Of a stretch of DNA of 64,000 nucleotides, positions 7,827-15,762 are shown one piece after another. Within the stretch, counting starts at the first letter, position 1; each line of letters opens with the position of its first letter. This stretch comes from Arthrobacter sp. NicSoilB8 (GTDB taxonomy: Bacteria; Actinomycetota; Actinomycetes; Actinomycetales; Micrococcaceae), in the NCBI RefSeq assembly GCF_019977355.1, contig NZ_AP024655.1:1426001-1490000 (forward strand). The letters are read 5' to 3'. Below the pieces are notes generated by a model, which worked only from the letters and a program-made list of their open reading frames with translations, was not told where the DNA came from and ran no database searches. The position numbers and the translations under genes are program-made.

Positions 7827-10382
7827 TCAGCGGGAGGCGACTTCTTCGGGCTCGGCTTCGGGCGAGGCCTCCGCTGCGTTCACCCGGGCGCGTGCCGGCT
7901 GGCGGAGCTTGGCGCCCTCGACGTCGACGTCCGGCAGGATCCGGTTCAGCCACCCGGGCAGCCACCATGCCTTGTCGCCGAGCAGGTACATCACGGCCGG
8001 GACGATCGTCATGCGGACCACGAACGCGTCCACCAGCACACCGAACGCCATCGCGAAGCCCAGCGGCCGGACCATGTTCAGGTGCGAGAAGATGAAGCCG
8101 GAGAACACGCTGACCATGATGATGGCCGCGGCGGTCACCACGGACGCGGCATGGCTGAAGCCGGTGCGGACCGCATGCTTGGCCGATTCGCCGTGCATGA
8201 AGGACTCGCGCATGCCCGAGGTAATGAACACCTGGTAGTCCATGGCCAGGCCGAACAGCACGCCGATCAGGATGATGGGCAGGAAGCTCAGCACCGCACC
8301 CGGGTTTTCGACCCCGAACACGTTCCCCAGCCAGCCCCACTGGTAGACGGCGACGACGGCGCCGAAGGCGGCCGCGAGCGAGAGCAGGAAGCCGCCCGTG
8401 GCCAGCAGCGGTACCACGATCGAGCGGAACACGAGCAGGAGCAGAATCAGCGAGAGCCCGACGACGATGGCCAGGTATGGGGGAAGGGCGTCGCCGAGCT
8501 TCGTGGAGACGTCGACGTTACCGGCCGTCTGTCCTGTGAGGCCGATGCTGACGCCGGTCGAATCCTTGATCTGGCCCTTTTCGGCCCGGAGCTCGGAGAC
8601 CACCTTGACGGTGCTGGCGCTGGCCGGGCCCTCCTTGGGAATGACCTGGAACACGGCGGTGCGGCGGTCCTCGCTCAGGGCAACCGGGACGGCGGCGGTG
8701 ACGTTGGCCGTGCCGCGGAGGATATCGGCGACGTCGAGCTGCTTGGCCGCGGCCTCGGCGTCGCTCAGGCCGGCGGGGAGGTCGCCGACCACCACGATCG
8801 GGCCTGTCATGCCTTCGCCGAAGCTGCGGCCGGTGACGTCATAGGCCTTGAACGCCTGCGACTCCACGGGCTCGGACCCGCCGTCGGGCAGTGCGAGCCG
8901 CAGCTGGCTGGCGGGAAGCGCCACGATGCCCAGCAGCAGGACGCCGGCCAGCAGCGCCAGGACCGGGTGCCGCGTGACGAGGCCGCCCCAGCCGCGGGTG
9001 CTGCGGCGTTCATCGCGGGCGCGGTCCTCGGTCTCGTGGCCCGGGGCGGCGTTGTGCGTCTCCGCCTTGGCCCAGGCGCGCCGGGAAATGAGCCTGGGGC
9101 CGATGAGGGACAGCACGGCAGGGGTGAGGGTCAGGGCGACGACGACGGCGACTGCCACAGTCGCGGCGGCCGACAGGCCCATGACCGCCAGGAAGGGAAG
9201 GCCCGGAATGACGAGGGCCGCGAGGGCGATGATGACCGTCAGCCCCGCGAACAGCACGGCGTTGCCGGACGTGCCGGTGGCCAGGGCCACCGATTCCTCC
9301 CCGTCCATGCCGGCCAGCAGCTGGCCGCGGTGCCGGTTGACGATGAAAAGCGAATAGTCGATGCCGACCGCGAGGCCCAGCATCAGGGCCAGCATCGGGG
9401 AGATGGAACTCATGTCGACGGCGCCGCTGAGGGCGAAGGTGCCCCCGACGCCCACTGCCACGCCCACGACGGCCATCAGCAGGGGAAGCCCGGCGGCGAT
9501 CAGCGTTCCCAGCATGACGATGAGCACCAGGGCCGCGATCGCGATGCCGAGGATCTCGGAGATGCCGAACAGCTCGGAGACGTCCTCGGTGATTTCCTTG
9601 CTGGCCAGGGCGGTCACGCCGGCTGATGAGACTTCGTGGGCGATGTCCTGGACCTGCTGGCGCACGGCGGGGGCCAGCCCGTTGATGGAGGACTTGAACT
9701 GGACCTGGGCGATCGCCGCGGTGCCGTCCTCGGAAACGAACCGCATACCCTGCGAGGCCTCAAGCTGGCGCTTGGCGAGCGCGAGCTTTGCCGCGCCGGC
9801 CTCGAGTTCCGTGGTCCCGGCGTCGAGCTTTTCCTGGCCCGCGGCCAGGGCGGCCTTCTGCTGGCCGAGCCGGGCATCGATGGCCGCCGGGGGCATGCCT
9901 GCCGCGATCATCTGCTGCTCGGCGGCGTCCAGCTGGGCCTTCCCTGCCGCCAGCCGGGCGGCCGACGCATCCAGCTGCTCCTTTCCCGCGGAGGCCTGCT
10001 GCTCCCCGGCGGCAAGATCCGTGACGGCCTTGTCCAGCTGGGCCTGGGTGGCGAACGGGTCCACCGTGCCCTGAACGTCGGGGAGGGCCTTCAGCTTGGC
10101 CAGTGCGGCCGAGACGGCGTCCCTGCCGGCCTGGGTGAACGGGCCGTCCGTGGACTCGAACACGATGCCGGCCGACCCGCCGGAGGACTTGGGCAGCTCC
10201 TGCTTGAGCTTGTCCGCCATCTGCTGGGTCTCGGTGCCGGGGATCTGGAAGTTGTTGGACATGGTGCCGTGGAAAGCCGCCGCTGCGCCGCCGACGGCCA
10301 CCATGACGGCGAGCCAGAGGGAGATGACGAGCCAGCGGTGACGGTAGGAGAACTTGCCGAGACGGTAGAGCAATAGGGCCAT
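7827..10382 (-). CDS. MMPL/RND-family membrane transporter
   Basis: This 851-residue protein has the MMPL layout: one helix near residues 18-40, a large extracytoplasmic domain, then a five-helix bundle, and the same arrangement repeated in the second half. The first external domain contains a long Ala/Gln/Leu-rich heptad-like segment (about 115-215), probably a coiled hairpin. LALMLGLAVGIDYSLFIVNRHR and LFGLAMDYQVFITSGMRE are the paired conserved helix-4 motifs with proton-relay Asp residues. MMPL proteins export lipids, siderophores or drugs. Its ATG lies one base after the stop of the TetR gene, so the two form an operon and the regulator is probably its repressor. The substrate is unknown. 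Confidence 0.9.
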   Translation of the reverse strand: MALLLYRLGKFSYRHRWLVISLWLAVMVAVGGAAAAFHGTMSNNFQIPGTETQQMADKLKQELPKSSGGSAGIVFESTDGPFTQAGRDAVSAALAKLKALPDVQGTVDPFATQAQLDKAVTDLAAGEQQASAGKEQLDASAARLAAGKAQLDAAEQQMIAAGMPPAAIDARLGQQKAALAAGQEKLDAGTTELEAGAAKLALAKRQLEASQGMRFVSEDGTAAIAQVQFKSSINGLAPAVRQQVQDIAHEVSSAGVTALASKEITEDVSELFGISEILGIAIAALVLIVMLGTLIAAGLPLLMAVVGVAVGVGGTFALSGAVDMSSISPMLALMLGLAVGIDYSLFIVNRHRGQLLAGMDGEESVALATGTSGNAVLFAGLTVIIALAALVIPGLPFLAVMGLSAAATVAVAVVVALTLTPAVLSLIGPRLISRRAWAKAETHNAAPGHETEDRARDERRSTRGWGGLVTRHPVLALLAGVLLLGIVALPASQLRLALPDGGSEPVESQAFKAYDVTGRSFGEGMTGPIVVVGDLPAGLSDAEAAAKQLDVADILRGTANVTAAVPVALSEDRRTAVFQVIPKEGPASASTVKVVSELRAEKGQIKDSTGVSIGLTGQTAGNVDVSTKLGDALPPYLAIVVGLSLILLLLVFRSIVVPLLATGGFLLSLAAAFGAVVAVYQWGWLGNVFGVENPGAVLSFLPIILIGVLFGLAMDYQVFITSGMRESFMHGESAKHAVRTGFSHAASVVTAAAIIMVSVFSGFIFSHLNMVRPLGFAMAFGVLVDAFVVRMTIVPAVMYLLGDKAWWLPGWLNRILPDVDVEGAKLRQPARARVNAAEASPEAEPEEVASR

Positions 10383-10383
10383 G

Positions 10384-11055
10384 TCAGTGCCGATCTGGGG
10401 AAGGGGCGGAGGGAGAGCGGGAAGCGAAGCCGGAGCCGAGGAGGCTCATGGAGTCGATGAGAAGCTGGCGCAGGATGGACAAGGACGCCGGGCTGAGGTC
10501 GCCGCCGCAGCGGGCGAACCACACGTCCATGGCCGCCTTGCCGCAGGAGATGATGGAGCCCGCGAGGGCGCGGAGATACAGCTCGTCGATCTCGCCGCCG
10601 GCGCGCCGGGCGAAGCGCTCGCGGGCGGCCTCGATGATCTGTGCGGTGCAGTGGTCCCAGGCTTCCAGCTCGGAGCGGCTGAGCTGGGGATTGGCCTGGC
10701 CCAGGCTGTAGATTTCGGCCACCGGTGCCACGGTCATGGGATCGGCCAATTCAACGAGGGCCGCACGGGCCGACTCCAGGATTGGCTCCTCGGCCGGCCG
10801 GAGCCGGAACTGCTGAAGTGCCGTGTCCAGGAACCCGAACGTCACCGAGGCCAGTGCTGCCTCGGTGCTGCCGAAGTAGTTGAAGAACGTGCGGCGCGAT
10901 ATCCCGGCGGCCTCGGCAATGTCCTCCACCGTGAAGTTTCCGGGGCCCCGGGTCCTGAGCAGGTCCAGGGCGGCGTCCGTGATGGCCTGCCGGGTGGCCG
11001 CCTTGTTTAGTTCGCGCCGGTTCGGTTCGCGGGAAGAAGATGATGGTGAGGCCAC
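10384..11055 (-). CDS. TetR-family transcriptional regulator
   Basis: The 223-residue protein has an N-terminal TetR helix-turn-helix (about residues 20-65: AITDAALDLLR, FTVEDIAEAAGISRRTFFNYFGS) and a variable ligand-binding domain. The start is GTG at 11053-11055. A candidate promoter places the transcription start at or within a base or two of this GTG, so the mRNA may be leaderless. A dyad lies between the -35 and -10. The gene is immediately upstream of and co-directional with the MMPL transporter, so it probably represses both its own gene and the transporter in response to a transported compound. Confidence 0.9.
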   Translation of the reverse strand: MASPSSSSREPNRRELNKAATRQAITDAALDLLRTRGPGNFTVEDIAEAAGISRRTFFNYFGSTEAALASVTFGFLDTALQQFRLRPAEEPILESARAALVELADPMTVAPVAEIYSLGQANPQLSRSELEAWDHCTAQIIEAARERFARRAGGEIDELYLRALAGSIISCGKAAMDVWFARCGGDLSPASLSILRQLLIDSMSLLGSGFASRSPSAPSPDRH

Positions 11056-11061
11056 GCGCTT

Positions 11062-11091
11062 ACACTACGTGCATGTTTGCACTCTGGGCAA
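11062..11091 (-). promoter_or_regulatory. Candidate promoter and operator of the TetR-MMPL operon
   Basis: Read on the minus strand, TTGCCC (11086-11091) and TAGTGT (11062-11067) are separated by 18 bp. Between them lies the dyad GTGCA-N4-TGCAC (11069-11082). The -10 ends six bases before the GTG start codon at 11055, leaving no room for a ribosome site. A regulator on the dyad would block polymerase. This is inferred from position and symmetry. Confidence 0.5.
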
Positions 11092-11277
11092 GTATTTATT
11101 CCATCCCTGGGGCCCCGCGGCAGCGGCATCACGGCGGGATTCACAGGAAAGTGAAAGCTGGGAAACAGCTATCTCTGCTGGGGCAGGTGCAGACTGGAAA
11201 TGGTCGTGGAGCAGACTTCCCCGGAAGAACCAGCAGCCTCAAGCGCCGTCACGGCACGGCAGACCCAGGAGACACAC

Positions 11278-11847
11278 ATGTCACGCACAACCAGAATCGC
11301 ACTCAGCCTTGGGGCCGCGGCGGTGGCTCTTGGGGCCGGGATCGGCGTCGCCGGGATGGCCTCTGCCACGACGACGCCGACCCCCACCCCGACGCCCACT
11401 TCCACCGGGCCCACTTCCGCCGCCCCGGGCGGCACCTTCGCCGACGGCCACGGCATGCGCGGCGGCCGGCACGGCCACGGAGGTGCGGAGTTCGGTGCCC
11501 GTGCCAAGGAACTTGCCGCCAAGCTGGGCGTCGACGAGGCCAAGGTCTCCGACGCGCTGAAGGCCTTCCGGGACGCCAATAGGCCGGCAGCGCCGCCGGC
11601 CGAAGGACAGAAACCGGACCGCGCCGCCATGGAGAAGGCCCTGGCCGCTTCCCTGGCGAAATCGCTCGGCATCGACGAGGCCAAGGTCACCGCGGCCCTC
11701 GAGGAGCTGCGCACCTCGGAGCAGGCCAACCATGCCGCAGCGCTGAAGCCCCGGCTGGACCGGGCCGTCAAGGACGGCGTCCTGACCCAGGCGGAGGCGG
11801 ATGCCGTCACCAAGGCGGCGGAAAAGGGTGTGATCGGCGGGCGTTAA
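11278..11847 (+). CDS. Small exported protein with LGVDEAKV repeats
   Basis: The chosen start is ATG 11278, preceded by GGAG at a suitable distance. It gives a clean signal peptide (SRTTR, then a hydrophobic ALSLGAAAVALGAGIGVAGM core, then ASA). A longer frame from 11200 would bury the signal peptide. The mature region begins with a Thr-Pro-Thr-Pro linker, then a His/Gly-rich patch, then two related helical units (KLGVDEAKVSDALKAFRD and SLGIDEAKVTAALEELR). These short helical repeats occur in actinobacterial secreted proteins of unknown function. The C-terminal EADAVTKAAEKG resembles the same fold. No enzymatic motif is visible. Confidence 0.7.
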   Translation: MSRTTRIALSLGAAAVALGAGIGVAGMASATTTPTPTPTPTSTGPTSAAPGGTFADGHGMRGGRHGHGGAEFGARAKELAAKLGVDEAKVSDALKAFRDANRPAAPPAEGQKPDRAAMEKALAASLAKSLGIDEAKVTAALEELRTSEQANHAAALKPRLDRAVKDGVLTQAEADAVTKAAEKGVIGGR

Positions 11848-11882
11848 TGCCCGCGCGGGGACGTTCCGGCGTCGGTGACACG

Positions 11883-11928
11883 GGAGAAGTCCCCGGGGAG
11901 CAGTGAACTGCTCCCCGGGGACTTCTCC
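11883..11928. terminator. Perfect 22-bp inverted repeat between convergent genes
   Basis: The arms 11883-11904 and 11907-11928 are perfectly complementary over 22 bp, with only two bases between them (the central four form the RNA loop). It lies 35 bp after the exported-protein gene and 49 bp before the stop of the convergent symporter gene. There is no T-tract, so it may act as a two-way terminator or an mRNA-stabilising hairpin. It is unusually perfect. Confidence 0.65.
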
Positions 11929-11977
11929 ACATCAGCGCTTCCTGTAAGACGCTTCCGTCAGACGTTGGGTTCGGTGG

Positions 11978-13441
11978 CTAGGCCGTCGCGTCCGCGAGTT
12001 CGCGCTCTTCCCGTCCGGGAGCTGCGGCGGCGGAGCGGTCGACGGCGGTCGCGTCGTCGTCGCTGAACTCTTCATCGGTGAACTCTTCGTCGCTGAACGG
12101 GTCGCCGTTCCGCGGCGCGTTGTACAGCGACTCGTCGAGGATGCCCTGGCGCTTGGCCACGATGGTGGGGATCAGGGCCTGCCCGGCCACGTTGACCGCG
12201 GTGCGGCCCATGTCCAGGATCGGGTCGATCGCCAGCAGCAGCCCGACGCCGGCCAGCGGCAGTCCCAGCGTGGACAGCGTCAGGGTCAGCATCACGACGG
12301 CGCCGGTGGTGCCGGCGGTGGCGGCCGAGCCGAGCACGGAGACGAGGGCGATCAGCAGGTACTGGGTGAAATCAAGCTGGATGCCGAAGAACTGGGCGAC
12401 GAAGATCGCCGAGATCGCCGGGTAGATCGCGGCGCAGCCGTCCATCTTGGTGGTGGCGCCCAGCGGCACGGCGAACGAGGCGTAGGCGCGGGGGACGCCC
12501 AGGCTGCGTTCGGTCACGCGCTGGGTCAGCGGCAGGGTGCCCACCGAGGAGCGGGAGACGAACGCCAGCTGCACCGCAGGCCAGACGCCGGAGAAGTACT
12601 GCCTGACGGACAGCCCGTGGGCGCGGACCAGGACCGGGTAGACCACGAACAGCACGAGGGCCAGGCCCACATAGATCGCGACGGTGAACTTGCCCAGGGA
12701 GCCGATGGTGTCCCAGCCGTAGACGGCCACGGCGTTGCCGATCAGGCCGACGGTGCCGAGCGGCGCGATCCGGATGATCCACCAGAGGACTTTCTGGATG
12801 ACGGCCAGGGCGGAGGCGTTGAGGTTCAGGAACGGCTCGGCGGCCTTGCCCACTTTGAGGGCGGCGATACCGACGGCGATCGCGATCACCAGGATCTGGA
12901 GCACGTTGAAGCTCACCGCGGTGGTTGCGACGCCGTCGGTGACGGTCGTCGTCGCTCCCAGGCCGAGGAAGTTCTTGGGGAACAGACCGGTCAGGAAGGC
13001 CCACCAGTCACCGGACTTGCCGGCGTATTTGGCTTCCTGGCTGATGCCGGTGCCGGCTCCGGGCTGCAGCAGCACGCCGAGCCCGATCCCGATCAGCACG
13101 GCGATCAGGGACGTGATGGCGAACCAGAGCAGCGTGTTCCAGGCCAGCCGGGCGGCGTTGGAGACCGCGCGCAGGTTGGAGATCGAACTGACGACGGCGG
13201 TGAAGATCAGGGGGACGACAGCGGTCTGCAGCAGCGAGACATAGCTCGAGCCGATGGTCTGCAGCGTGGTGCCGAGGGCGTTGGGGTTTGCCTTGGTGCT
13301 GCCCGTGTATTTGGCGAGGAGGCCAAGTCCGAGGCCCACGATCAGGGCGGCGATGATCTGGAAGCCGAACGAGCCGGCCCATGTGGGCAGCCGGAACCGG
13401 GTCTTTCCAGCGGGTGCGGGGGTGCTTGTCTGAGAGGTCAC
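11978..13441 (-). CDS. Dicarboxylate/amino acid:cation symporter (SLC1/DAACS family)
   Basis: This 487-residue transporter has the glutamate/dicarboxylate symporter fold. The serine-rich re-entrant loop FVSRSSVGTLP, the second hairpin around LGSAATAGTTGAVVML and the helix-8 motif AIDPILDMGRTAVNV, which binds substrate and cation, are all present. The family imports C4-dicarboxylates, glutamate, aspartate or serine with Na+ or H+. The start is GTG 13441. The C-terminal tail is strongly acidic with a duplicated DEEF unit (SDEEFTDEEFSDDD). The gene is monocistronic, convergent with the exported protein, and shows no partner regulator. Confidence 0.88.
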   Translation of the reverse strand: MTSQTSTPAPAGKTRFRLPTWAGSFGFQIIAALIVGLGLGLLAKYTGSTKANPNALGTTLQTIGSSYVSLLQTAVVPLIFTAVVSSISNLRAVSNAARLAWNTLLWFAITSLIAVLIGIGLGVLLQPGAGTGISQEAKYAGKSGDWWAFLTGLFPKNFLGLGATTTVTDGVATTAVSFNVLQILVIAIAVGIAALKVGKAAEPFLNLNASALAVIQKVLWWIIRIAPLGTVGLIGNAVAVYGWDTIGSLGKFTVAIYVGLALVLFVVYPVLVRAHGLSVRQYFSGVWPAVQLAFVSRSSVGTLPLTQRVTERSLGVPRAYASFAVPLGATTKMDGCAAIYPAISAIFVAQFFGIQLDFTQYLLIALVSVLGSAATAGTTGAVVMLTLTLSTLGLPLAGVGLLLAIDPILDMGRTAVNVAGQALIPTIVAKRQGILDESLYNAPRNGDPFSDEEFTDEEFSDDDATAVDRSAAAAPGREERELADATA

Positions 13442-13615
13442 CGGAACACGCTAGGACCGGAATCCATAGCACGGCGAACGGATGTTGAGAAATGTTACGC
13501 GGCCTGTTTTAGGGTCCGGCCGCTTCATCCCCGGAAATACGCCGGAAGACCACCCGTTTGTGAAGTTATTCCCGGGCAGAATGTGGCGATTGTCTCCCGG
13601 TGCTGCGTCGAGGCG

Positions 13616-13658
13616 GCAGTTCGCGGCAGTCGTTTTCGAAAACATTGCCGCGAACTGC
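13616..13658. repeat. 43-bp near-perfect palindrome in a promoter-side gap
   Basis: Outer arms of 13 bp (13616-13628 and 13646-13658, GCAGTTCGCGGCA) flank a perfect 12-bp inner palindrome, GTTTTCGAAAAC (13632-13643), with short asymmetric spacers (GTC and AT). It lies 47 bp beyond the stop of the DUF885 gene and 174 bp upstream of the symporter start, both on the minus strand. It could be a terminator of the DUF885 transcript or a regulator site. It is not copied elsewhere in this window. Confidence 0.7.
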
Positions 13659-13704
13659 ACACTCGCCGTCGGCCCGAGGACGGCAGGTCTCCCCGGGAGC
13701 CGCC

Positions 13705-15405
13705 CTACCCCAGCAGCGCGCGCTTGAGGGTGTCGAGGCCGACCGAGCCGATGTTCAGCGCCTTCGTGTGGAACGCCTTGAGATCAAACGCGGGGCGGGA
13801 TTCGAGCTCGGCCCGGATCTGCTCCCAGAGCCGCTGGCCCACCTTGTAGGACGGTGCCTGGCCCGGCCAGCCGAGGTAGCGCGTGAACTCGAAGTTCAGC
13901 TGGCCTTCGCTGATCGCGAGGTTCTGCTTGAGGAACCCGTACCCCTTGTCCGGAGTCCAGGTGCCCGACCCCCAACGCTCGGGCACCTCCAGCTCCAGAT
14001 GGACGCCGATGTCGAACACCACGCGGGCAGCCCGCATGCGCTGCATGTCCAGCATGCCCATGTGGTCGCCCGGATCGTTGAGGTAGCCCAGTTCCTGCAT
14101 CAGCTTCTCGGCATAGAGGGCCCAGCCTTCGCCGTGCCCGGAGGTCCAGCAGACGTTCCGGCGCCACTTGTTGAGCAGTTCGCGGCGGTAGGTGGCGGTC
14201 GCTACCTGCAGGTGGTGGCCCGGGACGCCCTCGTGGTAGACCGTGGTGGTCTCGGCCCAGGTGGTGAAGGTATCCTCGCCCGGCGGCACGGACCACCACA
14301 TGCGGCCCGGGCGGCTGAAGTCATCCGAGGGGCCGGTGTAATAGATGCCGCCCTCATCGGTCGGGGCGATCCTGCACTCCAGGGTCTTCATGACGTCAGG
14401 GATCTCGAAGTGCACGCCCGCGAGGTCGGCGACGGCCCGGTCGGAGAGTTCCTGCATCCAGGCCTGGAGGGCGTCGGTGCCCTTGAGCTGGCGGGCGGGA
14501 TCGTTGTTCAGGATCTCCTTGGCTTCCTCGATGGTGGCGCCGGGCCGGATTTCCCCGGCCACGCGTTCCTGTTCGGCGATGAGGCGGTCGAGCTCGTGCA
14601 CGCCCCACGCGTAAGTCTCCTCCAGGTCCACCGTGGCGCCGAGGAAGGAACGGGACGCCAGGGCGTAGCGGCTGCGGCCCACGGCGTCCTTGGCCGGGGC
14701 AACGGGCAGGAGCTCGGACTCGAGGAACCCCGCGAGCCGGGCGTAGGCCACGCGCGCGGCGGCAGCACCGGCGTCGAGCGCGGACTGCAGGTCGGGCGAC
14801 AGCGCGCCGTCCGCGGTCTTGGCGCCGGCGGCGAGCTTGGCGAAGAAGCCGTCGTCCGCGGCGTGCTTGGTGGCCTGCTCGATCACGATTGACACCTGGC
14901 GGGCGGCGGCCACCCTGCCGTCCTGCATCGCCGAGCGCAGCGACTCGATGTAGCCGTCGACCGCGCCGGGGACATTCTTAGCCCGGCCGGCGATGTGCTC
15001 CCAATGCTCGGCCGTGTCCGTCGGCATGAGGTCGAAAATCGCGCGGATGTCCTGGGACGGGGATGCGATGTTGTTCAGATCGGCCGTGTCCCAGCCCGAT
15101 TCGTGGATTTCCAGCTGCAGCCCCAGCCGCTCGCGCATCGCGTCGAGGGTGACGGCGTCGACGTCGTCCACCGGCTCCAGACCATCCAGCGCCGCGAGTG
15201 CCTCCCGCGTGGCGGCCGCGTGTTCGGCGTGCCCGGCGGGGGAGAAATCCTGGTATTCGGTCTCGTGCCCGGGCAGGCCGAGCTCGGTGGCGAAGCTCGG
15301 GTTGAGCCGGATGAGGGTGTCCGTGTAGGCGTCGGCGACGGCGTCAATGGCTGTCTGCTGGCGTGCGGGGGCAGTGTTGTCTGAAGCGATGGTTTCGGTA
15401 GTCAC
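13705..15405 (-). CDS. DUF885 family protein, putative zinc metallopeptidase
   Basis: This 566-residue protein matches the DUF885 family, whose members carry a gluzincin-like motif. Here it is HEGVPGHHLQ (around residue 395), preceded by TTVYHE and followed downstream by an acidic GEGWALYAEKLMQELGY segment that supplies the third metal ligand. Members are predicted or shown to be carboxy- or dipeptidases. No signal peptide is visible, so it should be cytoplasmic. The start is GTG 15405. The gene lies just downstream of the acyl-CoA carboxylase beta/epsilon pair on the same strand, 96 bp after the epsilon stop, with no clear functional link. Confidence 0.85.
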   Translation of the reverse strand: MTTETIASDNTAPARQQTAIDAVADAYTDTLIRLNPSFATELGLPGHETEYQDFSPAGHAEHAAATREALAALDGLEPVDDVDAVTLDAMRERLGLQLEIHESGWDTADLNNIASPSQDIRAIFDLMPTDTAEHWEHIAGRAKNVPGAVDGYIESLRSAMQDGRVAAARQVSIVIEQATKHAADDGFFAKLAAGAKTADGALSPDLQSALDAGAAAARVAYARLAGFLESELLPVAPAKDAVGRSRYALASRSFLGATVDLEETYAWGVHELDRLIAEQERVAGEIRPGATIEEAKEILNNDPARQLKGTDALQAWMQELSDRAVADLAGVHFEIPDVMKTLECRIAPTDEGGIYYTGPSDDFSRPGRMWWSVPPGEDTFTTWAETTTVYHEGVPGHHLQVATATYRRELLNKWRRNVCWTSGHGEGWALYAEKLMQELGYLNDPGDHMGMLDMQRMRAARVVFDIGVHLELEVPERWGSGTWTPDKGYGFLKQNLAISEGQLNFEFTRYLGWPGQAPSYKVGQRLWEQIRAELESRPAFDLKAFHTKALNIGSVGLDTLKRALLG

Positions 15406-15501
15406 CCGTCGAGACTAGCCCGGCCGCCGTGGTTATGAAAGAGTCACTGAACTTTTTCCGGCGCCGGTGCGTGAACGGGCCGTCCGGTCAGTCCGGGCCG
15501 C

Positions 15502-15762
15502 CTAGCCCAGGCTGCGGCGCCAGGCGTCCGGGCCGGGCCGGGGGGCCAGCCGAAGCTGCTGCCGGCGGACCCAGTGCCGGACGCCGGGCTTTTCGGGGGC
15601 TGCCTGCGCGGCCTGCCCCAGGGACAGCACGACGGCGGTCAGCGCCGCCAATTCTTCGGGCGTCGGTTCGCCCTTCACTACGGAGAGCAGGGCCGGCGCG
15701 GCGACGCTGCCCGCTTCGTCGTCCGGTACAGCCGGTACAGCCGGTTCTGCCATGGGCGTCAC
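15502..15762 (-). CDS. accE: Acyl-CoA carboxylase epsilon subunit
   Basis: This 86-residue protein has the two short signatures of actinobacterial acyl-CoA carboxylase epsilon subunits: an N-terminal [21 protein letters not shown] helix and a C-terminal Trp/Arg region ending [10 protein letters not shown]. The epsilon subunit stabilises or stimulates the alpha-beta holoenzyme. The GTG start overlaps the beta-subunit stop by four bases (GTGA), which indicates translational coupling; an in-frame ATG at 15753 is an alternative start. The middle is Ala/Pro rich, as is usual for these subunits. Confidence 0.88.
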   Translation of the reverse strand: MTPMAEPAVPAVPDDEAGSVAAPALLSVVKGEPTPEELAALTAVVLSLGQAAQAAPEKPGVRHWVRRQQLRLAPRPGPDAWRRSLG

